Shown here: positions 44,732 to 52,794 of the stretch, piece by piece | Numbering within the stretch: position 1 is the stretch's first letter | Layout: the number at the start of each line of letters is the position of its first letter | Notes under the pieces: model-generated | The model's database searches: none | What the model was told of the DNA's origin: nothing | What the model saw: the letters and a program-made list of their open reading frames with translations, nothing else | DNA from: Cytophagales bacterium | GTDB taxonomy: Bacteria > Bacteroidota > Bacteroidia > Cytophagales > Cyclobacteriaceae | NCBI GenBank assembly: GCA_020403045.1 | Contig: JADBYK010000053.1 | Location: 1 to 64,000 of the forward strand | Direction: 5' to 3' | DNA length: 64,000 nt | Position numbers and translations under genes: made by a program

Positions 44732-45169
44732 CTAAAAAGGAAGATCATCAGTTGTCGATGGCGAAGTTCTTTCTCCCGGATCGTTGGCTGCTGTATTGGC
44801 GGGTGCGTGGCCGCGATCAGGCCCCGTCATAGTCGCAGGTTTGTTACCTAGCAGCGTCAGGTTATCACCAACAATTTCTGTGGTGTAGCGAGTTACATTG
44901 TCTTTCTCCCAGCTGCGAGTGCGCAGTTTCCCCTCAATATATACCTGATCACCTTTATGTAAGTACTTGGCTGCAATATCTGCCAACCCACGCCATAACA
45001 CCACATTGTGCCATTCTGTAATTTCTTTTCGTTCGCCAGTGGTTTTATCTTTATAGGTTTCCGAGGTCACCATTGAAAAACTGGCTACCGTTGCCCCACT
45101 TTCTAAATTTCTTATTTCGGGATCCTTTCCTAGCCTACCAACTAAAATTACCTTGTTGACACCTGACAT
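44732..45169 (-). CDS. ssb: Single-stranded DNA-binding protein
   Basis: This 145-aa protein has an OB fold beginning NKVILVGRLGKDPEIRNLESG, EWHNVVLWRGLADIAAKYLHKGDQVYIEGKL and TEIVGDNLTLLG. A flexible linker and the acidic protein-docking tip DDLPF follow. It binds ssDNA as a tetramer in replication and repair. The position upstream of gldE and downstream of mutY is conserved in this phylum. Confidence 0.96.
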   Translation of the reverse strand: MSGVNKVILVGRLGKDPEIRNLESGATVASFSMVTSETYKDKTTGERKEITEWHNVVLWRGLADIAAKYLHKGDQVYIEGKLRTRSWEKDNVTRYTTEIVGDNLTLLGNKPATMTGPDRGHAPANTAANDPGERTSPSTTDDLPF

Positions 45170-45204
45170 ACTTTGTTTTCTTTTTTAATTTCCCAGAGGG
45201 AGGG

Positions 45205-45212
45205 CAAAGTTA
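45205..45212 (-). promoter_or_regulatory. -7 box TAACTTTG upstream of ssb
   Basis: Read on the minus strand this matches TAnnTTTG exactly, about 35 nt before the ssb ATG. No consensus -33 TTG was recognised. Confidence 0.4.
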
Positions 45213-45273
45213 CCAAAAATCTTTGTTATTGATCTCTGACATAATTGACGGGTGTATGACCGTTTTGCATTTC

Positions 45274-45353
45274 TCCGTGACCCTTGTGGTTTTCTTTGTG
45301 TTCCCTGTGGTAAAAATGTAAAACACTAAGCACTCAAAGGTTGCACAAAGCAC
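45274..45353. repeat. Degenerate intergenic repeat between ssb and mutY
   Basis: A stretch reading like CCGTGACCCTTGTGG / TTTGTGTTCCCTGTGG and then AAACACTAAGCACTCAAAGG / ACAAAGCACAC shows repeated GTGG and complementary CAC/AAAG motifs. This pattern of imperfect dyads is common between genes in Bacteroidota. No gene is seen in the 283 bp gap. Confidence 0.3.
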
Positions 45354-45452
45354 ACCATTGAGCTATCCACCTTAAGCAAAACTGTCGTACACCCTAGTTG
45401 ACCGATGAGAATATAAATTTTTGTTTACCAACAAATGTCAACCAACAATTTT

Positions 45453-46499
45453 TTATTTTGATCGGTCAACCAGATAGTTGGCTATTAGAATCGGTTTTGG
45501 TAACGCAGTTATTTCACGATCTGTGAACCATTTCAATTCTGATGGTTTCAGAGTTTGGATCTTTTGCAATTCTATTTCTACAAATCGTACCACTAATTTT
45601 TGATGCGAGAGAACATGCTTGTAAATTTTGCTTTCGTTTGTTTTGGTTGAGCCTTTTAATATGAGATCTGTGTTCAATAGCTCCGATACCTTTTTGTTCC
45701 GCTTCGTTTCAATCAAATAGAAATCGTAAAGTCCCTGCCAAATGTCTTTGCCCTCTCGCTTCTTCATCAACAATTTGTTTTTGTAGCGTATCACAAAATA
45801 ATAAAAATAGCGATTCCTTACTGTGACCTTCTTTGATTTTATTGGAAGTACATTTTGCAGTTCATGTTTGCGAGCAACGCATGATTTACTGAAAACGCAT
45901 TCCTCACATTTCGGATTCTTAGGCACACATTGCAAAGCGCCAAACTCCATCATGGCTTGATTAAAAAGATCAGGACGATCTTTAGAGATTAGCGCATTTG
46001 CTTTTTCTATAAATAGCTCTTTGCCTTTGGATGTTGAAATGTCTTCCTCCAATCCAAAAACCCGAGATAAAACCCGAAAAACGTTGCCATCTACCACGGC
46101 CACAGGTTCTTTGAACGCAAAGGAGGCGATTGCTGCCGCAGTGTAGCGCCCAATTCCTTTCAACATAAGCAAGCCTTTGTAGTTATTGGGAAATGTTCCC
46201 TGCCATTCACTAACAACGACCTTAGCACACGTGTGTAGGTTTCTTGCCCGCGAATAATAACCAAGCCCTTGCCATAGTCTTAATACTTGTTGCTGGCTTG
46301 CATTGGCCAAAGAAGTAACAGTGGGAAACGATTTTACAAAACGTTGGTAGTAGGGCAACCCTTGAGCCACTCTTGTTTGTTGCAGGATTATTTCTGACAA
46401 CCATATTTTATAGGGGTCTGAAGTTTCACGCCAGGGTAGTTGGCGTTTATTTTCCTCATACCACTCTATTATTTTTTTTTGAAACGTAGCGGCTGTCAT
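45453..46499 (-). CDS. mutY: A/G-specific adenine glycosylase
   Basis: This 348-aa protein removes adenine mispaired with 8-oxoguanine. It has the catalytic Glu in SEIILQQTRV, helix-hairpin-helix LMLKGIGRYTAAAIASFAF followed by catalytic Asp in VVDGNVFRV, and a [4Fe-4S] motif with Cys spacing 6-2-5 (QCVPKNPKCEECVFSKSC). A C-terminal NUDIX-like domain (KKREGKDIWQGLYDF) reads 8-oxoG. ATG at 46499 is chosen over TTG at 46508. It faces the HU-like gene. Confidence 0.95.
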   Translation of the reverse strand: MTAATFQKKIIEWYEENKRQLPWRETSDPYKIWLSEIILQQTRVAQGLPYYQRFVKSFPTVTSLANASQQQVLRLWQGLGYYSRARNLHTCAKVVVSEWQGTFPNNYKGLLMLKGIGRYTAAAIASFAFKEPVAVVDGNVFRVLSRVFGLEEDISTSKGKELFIEKANALISKDRPDLFNQAMMEFGALQCVPKNPKCEECVFSKSCVARKHELQNVLPIKSKKVTVRNRYFYYFVIRYKNKLLMKKREGKDIWQGLYDFYLIETKRNKKVSELLNTDLILKGSTKTNESKIYKHVLSHQKLVVRFVEIELQKIQTLKPSELKWFTDREITALPKPILIANYLVDRSK

Positions 46500-46673
46500 T
46501 TCTTTCAAAAAAACGAACTAAACAGATAAAAAACAGCATTCACGCCAGCCGAACCTCCCGTCTGTCGGTTTTTTCACTCCACTTTGTTGATAGTCAGGAA
46601 ATTAATTTTGGAATTGAATCAACTGCTTCTAAATTTGCGATCCCGAAAAAGTAAGAAATCAAAACCAATCATT

Positions 46674-46979
46674 GTGACAAAAGCTGACCTAATCAACCAA
46701 ATCGCTGACAAAACCGGAATAGACAAAGCAGATGTTTCGGCATCCGTTGAGGCGTTTTTCAACATCGTAAAGAGTAACATGGCCTCGGGGCATAATATCT
46801 ATGTGCGCGGTTTTGGAAGCTTTATTAACAAAAAGAGAAAGAAGAAAATTGCTCGGAATATCTCACGCAACACGGCTATTGTGATCGAAGAGCACTATGT
46901 GCCCAGCTTCAAGCCTGCTAAGATTTTCGTTAGTAAAATCAAGAATAGCGATAAGGTTAAGCAATTGGCAGAAAAGTAA
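46674..46979 (+). CDS. HU/IHF-family DNA-binding protein
   Basis: This 101-aa protein has TKADLINQIADKTGIDKADVSASVEAFF and the beta-arm region IYVRGFGSFINKKRKKKIARNISRN. It ends with an extra helix (KIFVSKIKNSDKVKQLAEK). It bends DNA as a dimer. A GTG start at 46674 gives the family N-terminus; an upstream ATG-less extension to 46584 seems untranslated. This gene sits between mutY and a TPR gene in many Bacteroidota. Confidence 0.9.
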   Translation: MTKADLINQIADKTGIDKADVSASVEAFFNIVKSNMASGHNIYVRGFGSFINKKRKKKIARNISRNTAIVIEEHYVPSFKPAKIFVSKIKNSDKVKQLAEK

Positions 46980-46990
46980 TCTAGACAATT

Positions 46991-47014
46991 GTCAATAGTC
47001 TATGGACCATTGAC
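46991..47014. repeat. Intergenic hairpin
   Basis: GTCAATAGTC (46991-47000), loop TATG, GACCATTGAC (47005-47014) pair with one G-T wobble. It lies between the HU-like and TPR genes; no T tract follows. Confidence 0.45.
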
Positions 47015-47033
47015 TGATTGCTATCGACATTAG

Positions 47034-47849
47034 ATGTTAAAAACCCGAATCATTTTAGTTGCTGCCAGCGCCATAGTCATTTGGCTTATTTTTTTGCTGC
47101 CGAAGGCCGTGGTTGAGAACGATAGCCAGCTAAAGTCAGTGGATTCAACGCAGTCTGGCCAGGCAATCCCATCTTCTGGCCATAGCGATGTACCCATTAC
47201 TTTAATCAATTCCATCAAAACCTTGAGAGCCCAGTACTTACCGGGTTCGTCAAATCAAAAAAATGCTATCTTTGCCGACTCTTTGCGAAGCCTATACACC
47301 CAAGCAGGTCAATTTGACAGCGCGGCATGGTATGGCGAGCAAGCAGCAACGTTCTTTAATACAACTGAAAGCTCTCTAAAAGCGGGCAATAGCTATTACG
47401 AAGCCTATACTTTTGCCCTTCAACCAGAAAAGCAAAAGGCGATGGCTGAGAAAGCGCAGCTTTGGCTAGGAAAAGCGATCCAGGAAAATCCAAAAAATCT
47501 GGAAGCAAAAACAAAAATGGCTATGACTTACTTGAGTTCATCATCACCCATGCAAGGCATCCAGATGATGCGTGAAGTATTGGCGGAAGATCCAAAAAAT
47601 GAGTTCGCTCTTTATAACATGGGCATGCTGTCCATTCAATCTGGGCAGTATGATCGAGCCATTGAAAGACTGAATGAGTTAGTAGCTGTGAATCCCAATC
47701 ATGTACAGGGGCAGCTTTTATTAGGAGTCGCGTTTCTTAATAAAGGAAGTAAAGAAAAAGCGAGGCTTCAGTTTGAAAAAGTAAAGAAATTGGATAATGA
47801 TCCAGCGGTGCAAGCCACGGTAGATTCTTATCTGAAAGATTTAAATTAA
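47034..47849 (+). CDS. TPR-repeat membrane-anchored protein
   Basis: This 271-aa protein has an N-terminal membrane helix (ILVAASAIVIWLIFLLPKAVV, residues 5-25) and several TPR repeats. A clear pair is LALYNMGMLSIQSGQYDRAIERLNELVAVNPNHVQ and GQLLLGVAFLNKGSKEKARLQFEKVKKLD in split form. TPRs mediate protein contacts on the periplasmic side. Its place between HU and rng is conserved. Function unknown. Confidence 0.82.
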   Translation: MLKTRIILVAASAIVIWLIFLLPKAVVENDSQLKSVDSTQSGQAIPSSGHSDVPITLINSIKTLRAQYLPGSSNQKNAIFADSLRSLYTQAGQFDSAAWYGEQAATFFNTTESSLKAGNSYYEAYTFALQPEKQKAMAEKAQLWLGKAIQENPKNLEAKTKMAMTYLSSSSPMQGIQMMREVLAEDPKNEFALYNMGMLSIQSGQYDRAIERLNELVAVNPNHVQGQLLLGVAFLNKGSKEKARLQFEKVKKLDNDPAVQATVDSYLKDLN

Positions 47850-47865
47850 GTTAATTGTTAAACCC

Positions 47866-47887
47866 GTCCTGACGGTACCGTCAGGAC
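47866..47887. repeat. 22-bp perfect palindrome
   Basis: GTCCTGACGGT is followed directly by its exact reverse complement ACCGTCAGGAC. It lies 16 bp after the TPR gene stop and 17 bp ahead of the small ribosomal protein gene. The A-rich stretch after it suggests a terminator for neither strand; it may be a protein-binding dyad or a repeat. Confidence 0.5.
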
Positions 47888-47904
47888 AAAAACCAAAAAG
47901 CATT

Positions 47905-47994
47905 ATGCCAAGTGGTAAGAAAAGAAAGAAACACAAAATGGCCACTCACAAACGCAAAAAGCGTTTGAGAAAAAATCGCCACAAGAAAAAATAG
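47905..47994 (+). CDS. 29-aa ribosomal small-subunit protein, AURKAIP1/COX24 (bS22/mS38-like)
   Basis: This 29-aa, extremely basic protein reads MPSGKKRKKHKMATHKRKKR followed by LRKNRHKKK. The MATHKRKKRLRKNRHK core is the COX24/AURKAIP1 signature, known as mS38 in mitochondria and bS22 in some bacteria, which binds near the decoding centre of the small subunit. It is easily missed because of its length. It is bracketed by palindromes and lies upstream of rng, conserved in Bacteroidota as I recall. Confidence 0.85.
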   Translation: MPSGKKRKKHKMATHKRKKRLRKNRHKKK

Positions 47995-47999
47995 TGGTG

Positions 48000-48050
48000 T
48001 AATGCCGTCAACACGGCATTAGGCCAGTTGTATTGAGCGTGTCAATACAA
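48000..48050. repeat. Tandem pair of perfect hairpins upstream of rng
   Basis: TAATGCCGT-CAAC-ACGGCATTA (48000-48021) and TTGTATTGA-GCGTG-TCAATACAA (48028-48050) each have 9-bp perfect arms and loops of 4 and 5 nt. They lie between the 29-aa gene and the TTG start of rng, possibly in the rng leader. Confidence 0.55.
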
Positions 48051-48095
48051 AAGCAAAGAATTAGTCCTATTGTACAACATCCAATTTTTTAAGTT

Positions 48096-49682
48096 TTGAG
48101 TAATGAACTAATCATTAGTGCAACTCAGGACGGATGTCGCATAGCTCTACTGAAGGATAAACAGCTTGCCGAGTTTCATGAAGAACAAGACGGAAGTAAG
48201 TTTGTAGTAGGTGATATTTACCTGGGTACTGTAAAGAAAATAGTACCCGGTTTGAACGCAGCATTTATTGATATTGGGTATGAGAAAGATGCCTTTCTTC
48301 ACTACCTGGATCTGGGAGCGCAATTTGCCTCACTGCTTAAATTCACCAAACTAGTCCGCAGTAAAAAAATCACCGGTGGTAAACTGGATAAATTTCAGCT
48401 GGAAAAAGACATTGACAAGCATGGCAAAATAGGCCAGCAGCTTGCCAAGGTTCAGTTGATTCCGGTGCAGGTGGTAAAAGAGCCGATCTCTACCAAGGGG
48501 CCGCGACTTTCGTGTGAGTTATCTTTAGCCGGGCGATACCTGGTTCTGGTTCCCTTTTCATCCGGGGTGAGCATTTCCAAACGGATTTCCAGCAGCGATG
48601 AGCGCAAGCGCTTACAGCGCCTCATTCAATCTATAAAACCCGAAAATTTTGGTGTGATTATCCGCACCGTTGCCGAAGGCAAAGAAGTAGCTGAGCTTGA
48701 CAAAGACATGAAGAGCTTGGTCAAGATGTGGGACGATGGTGTAGCGCGCATGGTAGACGCCAACCCACGAGACAAAGTGATTGGTGAGTTGAACAAGACT
48801 TCTTCTATTCTTCGCGATGTGTTGAACGAATCGTTTGACAACGTGATTGTCGATGACAAGAAGATTTATGACGAGGTCAAGAGCTATATCCACACAATCG
48901 CTCCAGACAAAGAAAAAATCGTTAAACTGTACACGGGTAAAGTAAAAATTTTTGAGCACTTAGGTGTCGAGAAGCAATTAAAAGCAGCCTTTGGCCAAAC
49001 CGTGAGCCTTCGTGGAGGTGGATATTTGATCATCGAACACACAGAAGCACTTCATGTCATTGATGTGAATAGTGGGAACAAGTCCAATCGGGAGGAAAGC
49101 CAGGAAACAACAGCTCTTTCGGTAAACATTGAAGCAGCCAAAGAAGTAGCTCGCCAGTTTCGCTTGCGCGATATGGGCGGCATTATCGTGGTCGATTTTA
49201 TTGACATGCGTGGTTTAGATAACAAGAAGTTGATCTACAACACTGTCAAAGAAGAAATGGAAGCCGACAAGGCGAAGCACACCATTTTACCGCTTTCTAA
49301 ATTTGGGTTGATGCAGATCACCCGCGAGCGAGTGCGCCCGCAGATGAACATTGCGACCAAAGAGGTTTGCCCAACTTGCAACGGCAGCGGAAAAATTGAA
49401 GCATCGATCTTAGTCACCGACAAAATAGAAGAACACATTCGTCATTTGTTTGAAAAGCAAAACGAGAAAAAATTGGTGCTTGCCTTGCATCCTTTCTTGT
49501 TTGCTTACTATACCAAAGGATTCATTTCAAAAAGGATGAAGTGGTTTTTCAAGTACAAACATCCGGTAGAGTTAATTAAGGATTCATCACTTGCGATTAC
49601 TGAATATAAGTTCTTAAATAGAGACGGAGAGGAGATAGAGTTAGCACAAGAAAAGAGCACGCCAGTGTTAGCTGGGGATTGA
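48096..49682 (+). CDS. rng: Ribonuclease G/E family endoribonuclease
   Basis: This 528-aa protein cleaves single-stranded RNA and matures 16S rRNA in other bacteria. It starts at TTG. An S1 domain with an insertion (GDIYLGTVKKIVPGLNAAFIDIG, residues 41-63) comes first. The catalytic metal-binding aspartates are in ALHVIDVNSG (near 318) and IIVVDFIDM (near 367), and the Zn-link is CPTCNGSG (near 425). The last 39 codons have a diverged copy at 58493-58609, beyond the island. A strong terminator follows. Confidence 0.95.
   Translation: MSNELIISATQDGCRIALLKDKQLAEFHEEQDGSKFVVGDIYLGTVKKIVPGLNAAFIDIGYEKDAFLHYLDLGAQFASLLKFTKLVRSKKITGGKLDKFQLEKDIDKHGKIGQQLAKVQLIPVQVVKEPISTKGPRLSCELSLAGRYLVLVPFSSGVSISKRISSSDERKRLQRLIQSIKPENFGVIIRTVAEGKEVAELDKDMKSLVKMWDDGVARMVDANPRDKVIGELNKTSSILRDVLNESFDNVIVDDKKIYDEVKSYIHTIAPDKEKIVKLYTGKVKIFEHLGVEKQLKAAFGQTVSLRGGGYLIIEHTEALHVIDVNSGNKSNREESQETTALSVNIEAAKEVARQFRLRDMGGIIVVDFIDMRGLDNKKLIYNTVKEEMEADKAKHTILPLSKFGLMQITRERVRPQMNIATKEVCPTCNGSGKIEASILVTDKIEEHIRHLFEKQNEKKLVLALHPFLFAYYTKGFISKRMKWFFKYKHPVELIKDSSLAITEYKFLNRDGEEIELAQEKSTPVLAGD
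49566..49682 (+). repeat. 3' end of rng, left copy of the island-flanking repeat
   Basis: The last 39 codons of rng (VELIKDSSLAITEYKFL to AGD-stop) align without gaps with 58493-58609. About 70% of residues agree and most third codon positions differ, so the two copies come from related but separate rng lineages. Confidence 0.75.
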
Positions 49683-49704
49683 AATACGCTTTCTTCTTTT
49701 TAGC

Positions 49705-49733
49705 AAAAGGCTTCCTAAAATTGGAAGCCTTTT
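49705..49733 (+). terminator. Intrinsic terminator of rng
   Basis: AAAAGGCTTCC (49705-49715) pairs with GGAAGCCTTTT (49723-49733), loop of 7, followed by TA and T residues. It is the boundary between the core rng operon and the island. Confidence 0.85.
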
Positions 49734-49874
49734 TATTTCGAATTTACTGCTCAATCAGATTCCTGAGAATTTCAATCAGATTTTCATTGCTTAATTTTCT
49801 AGGACTTTTTGAATGAAACGGATGAAATTCTATCGCTCATGAGCTCAAATAGGTAAGAATACACGATCGTCAGT

Positions 49875-51431
49875 CTAACGAAAAAGAGTTACCAAATCCT
49901 TATGATATTTATCAAATATATAAGCATAATAATATTTATGTTTCGGATGAATGTAAAATGCAGCAATCATCCTTTCTAAAACTTGGCTGGCTGATTTAAA
50001 CATAGTATTTTCTTCATTCGAAGAGCTAATTATTCTGCAAATCTCTGTAAAAAAATTATTGTTTTTGTCTTCTTTAAGAGAACGATCAATGATATCAAAA
50101 ATGACTGTCTGTTGAGCTGCAAGATTCTTTTCAAGTAGGTCATCTATTTCACTTTTTGAATTTTGAAGCATCTTAATACTCATTTCTGCACCATGATCTA
50201 AGCAACTACAGAGCCAAGTGTTTTTTAAAAAAAGAATGAAACTAGCTACATTACATCCGTGGCTCTTAAACGAACTTAGAAAACGTGAAAACATAAATAA
50301 TGATTTTTGAAAACTTGTTTCATTGGTGGGATTTGTACGGGATAAAATATTCTCAAGGGATATCTTGTGAAGAATTGAGTTTAGCTCTTTATAAATATCC
50401 TGATTCATGCAATAATTTAATTGCATGTTTAATGGATAAATAAAATCAAATCTCAAACTTTTTTTTGCCTTCAACATGTCCAAATAGGGTATCATCTGAT
50501 CGTTTATAGTGGCTTCTTCGTAAGGTACAGAAAGAATATACCCGTCATTTTTAGAAATAGAGTCATCCCATAATCGAAGGAACATCCACTCACTAACGAT
50601 GGCAAATTTTGCAATAAATTCGCGGATGAATAATGAATACTTGATGTATGTTTCATTGCTGGACCTAAGTGGAAATAATATCTTTAGTTCGTTAGTATAA
50701 ACTCTGTCAGGTATGTTTCTTGAGAAGAACGATTCAATTTTTCCACCTATGTTCTTTATATAATAGTTGCCAAAATTTAAAAAACCATCAACATTAGATT
50801 CAGCTATCGATTTATTTACTGCGGTCTGAAGGTCGATCGGAAATTGCGGGTAGCTATTTTCAATTGCTTGTGCCCTAAGCTTACCACTTAATGGCCATTT
50901 TTTGCCAGCTAGGAGCATCAAAAAAGTCAACGAATCTAAAAACTTATAGAATGAAAAAAAATTCTCTGAAAAACTTCTGTCGTTATTTAAATCTTCTAAA
51001 AAATTTGAGGCTTGAAATTTAAAATGCATGTATTCCTGATGAGTGATCGGGGCTGGACCTTTTTCATAATAATATTTAGCTAACTCTTTTAGCTGTTTAC
51101 CAGTATTTAACTTTTCGTAGAGTATAGTTGACTTAAACAACATATTTATATACGGGCTGGTTCGGTTATTTCTTTCCGATTCAAAAATGCCGCTGATGTT
51201 AATAGGTAAAATGTGAGTATGAAACTTTATACTTTTATAGTATGCCAGTTCTGAAAATGGAAATTGAACCAGATTGCTTACAACGATTATATCTACGTCC
51301 GACCCCAGTAATGCTCCCTTATTTGCAAAGCTTCCAGAAAGGAATATTGCCTCTGAAAACGCTAATTGCGTTGATACGTATTCATTGATTATATCAAAGA
51401 TGACCCCCTCATTTTGTTCTGTGCTTTTCAT
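49875..51431 (-). CDS. Nucleotidyltransferase-fold protein of the export island
   Basis: This 518-aa protein opens with a DNA polymerase-beta type nucleotidyltransferase domain. The motif FLSGSFANKGALLGSDVD holds Gly33-Ser34 and metal ligands Asp45 and Asp47. The rest is an all-helical region of about 400 residues (aromatic-rich, for example MHFKFQASNFLEDLNNDRSF and YIKYSLFIREFIAKF) with no domain that I recognise. It starts inside the 3' end of the HlyD gene (23-bp overlap), so its synthesis is coupled to export. It might nucleotidylate the cargo, the exporter or a small molecule. All of that is inference. It could instead be an antitoxin-like MNT protein. Confidence 0.7.
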   Translation of the reverse strand: MKSTEQNEGVIFDIINEYVSTQLAFSEAIFLSGSFANKGALLGSDVDIIVVSNLVQFPFSELAYYKSIKFHTHILPINISGIFESERNNRTSPYINMLFKSTILYEKLNTGKQLKELAKYYYEKGPAPITHQEYMHFKFQASNFLEDLNNDRSFSENFFSFYKFLDSLTFLMLLAGKKWPLSGKLRAQAIENSYPQFPIDLQTAVNKSIAESNVDGFLNFGNYYIKNIGGKIESFFSRNIPDRVYTNELKILFPLRSSNETYIKYSLFIREFIAKFAIVSEWMFLRLWDDSISKNDGYILSVPYEEATINDQMIPYLDMLKAKKSLRFDFIYPLNMQLNYCMNQDIYKELNSILHKISLENILSRTNPTNETSFQKSLFMFSRFLSSFKSHGCNVASFILFLKNTWLCSCLDHGAEMSIKMLQNSKSEIDDLLEKNLAAQQTVIFDIIDRSLKEDKNNNFFTEICRIISSSNEENTMFKSASQVLERMIAAFYIHPKHKYYYAYIFDKYHKDLVTLFR

Positions 51432-52785
51432 GGCTATTGTCTATTATTTTTCTTCCGTTATGCGGTTGTTGACTAGCGTCAATTTTTAGCGGTTGGCTTT
51501 GATTAAATGACTCTTCCATTGATTCAAATATTCTAGAAAGTAGTGTTTTTTCTTTTGTAATAACCTCCGCAATTCCTTTCATACCATACTGAAATTGTAT
51601 AATCGATTTTCGATTGGTTACTAGTTCTTTGCCTATGTTCATCGTAAGAAGATATATTCCTTGATTGGGCACTATCGAAATCGACTTTATACTTGCTTCT
51701 ATTATTCCGTATTCCTTGTAAGGGTAGTTTTCTAATTTTATGTGAACTCGTTGACCTTGCTTTATTTTACCAGCACCTGCTGTAGAAATGAGAAGCTGAC
51801 CCGAATAATGTGTTTGCTCAGGAACCACTGAAAATAGTTGCTCGCCTGGTGATATGAATCGCTCATCATTCCAGAATTGGAGGTATTCTAATTGGCCATC
51901 AATGGGAGATATGAAGGCGTATCGTTCTTCCCAAAATCTTATCTGTGTTCGGAGATTTTCATAATGGCTAATTACTTCAGCATTTAGGGCATCGCTTTTT
52001 ACCAGTTTTTCATTGAGAATTTTTGAATAGTCAAATTCGATTTCATTTACTCTCGAAGAATAATCAGAAATTTCAATCATAGTGTTTTGATAAAGTTCAA
52101 TGGAATTTAGTAAAGAAATACGAGTTTTTTCAAAATCAACCTCAATGATTGCTTTTTTTACAAGTAATAGGGAGTCTCTTTCGAATTCTCTTTTGGCTGA
52201 CTGTAGTTTTTGATATCTAATATCTTTTACTTTAGTTTTTTGATCCCTAATATTTTGAGTTGATTCTCTTAGTTTTTTCAGGGACTTCAATTGTATATCG
52301 TATTCATTTCTATCGACAAACGCCAACACGTCTGAGATTGATTTTATAAATTCAGAAAAGGAATTTTGAACTTCTCCTAGTTGTAAATTTTCGTGACTAT
52401 ACAAAAGGTATTTCCGAATTGTCTTTAGGTCACGTATCTCAAAAGTCTCAAGTGCCGATTTTAGCCCAATGACATCTTCATAATTTGCGGTATTCTTAAT
52501 ATAAGCTATATATTGATTAGCCTTAACGTACTCTTTAGGGGAGACGAGTAACAAAAGCTTTCCATTTACTTTTGAGACAAGACTAATCGGTTGGTTCTGT
52601 GAGATAATTTCAATTTCGCCCACTATGGTTTCTGGCCATTTAACAAACCATCCGATAGAAAGAGCAGAAAGTAGGAGAAACGTTATGCTTAGAATTAGAA
52701 AAGAGGAAAATTGAGTAGGTAGTTTTTGAATAATATCTTGAATCCGCTCGCTTGGTTTTGATTCTGGTTGATTAAAATTTTCCAT
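51409..52785 (-). CDS. HlyD-family periplasmic adaptor of the exporter
   Basis: This 458-aa protein has a cytoplasmic start, one membrane helix (about residues 30-52, ending GWFVKWPETIVGEIEI) and a lipoyl half-motif (QPISLVSKVNGKLLLLV). A long coiled coil (about 110-290) and a C-terminal half-lipoyl/barrel region (AFISPIDGQLEYLQFWNDERFISPG) follow. HlyD proteins join the inner-membrane ABC exporter to a TolC channel. It directly follows the ABC gene; a GTG at 52794 abuts the ABC stop, ATG 52785 is preferred. Confidence 0.87.
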   Translation of the reverse strand: MENFNQPESKPSERIQDIIQKLPTQFSSFLILSITFLLLSALSIGWFVKWPETIVGEIEIISQNQPISLVSKVNGKLLLLVSPKEYVKANQYIAYIKNTANYEDVIGLKSALETFEIRDLKTIRKYLLYSHENLQLGEVQNSFSEFIKSISDVLAFVDRNEYDIQLKSLKKLRESTQNIRDQKTKVKDIRYQKLQSAKREFERDSLLLVKKAIIEVDFEKTRISLLNSIELYQNTMIEISDYSSRVNEIEFDYSKILNEKLVKSDALNAEVISHYENLRTQIRFWEERYAFISPIDGQLEYLQFWNDERFISPGEQLFSVVPEQTHYSGQLLISTAGAGKIKQGQRVHIKLENYPYKEYGIIEASIKSISIVPNQGIYLLTMNIGKELVTNRKSIIQFQYGMKGIAEVITKEKTLLSRIFESMEESFNQSQPLKIDASQQPHNGRKIIDNSHEKHRTK

Positions 52786-52794
52786 AATAAACAC

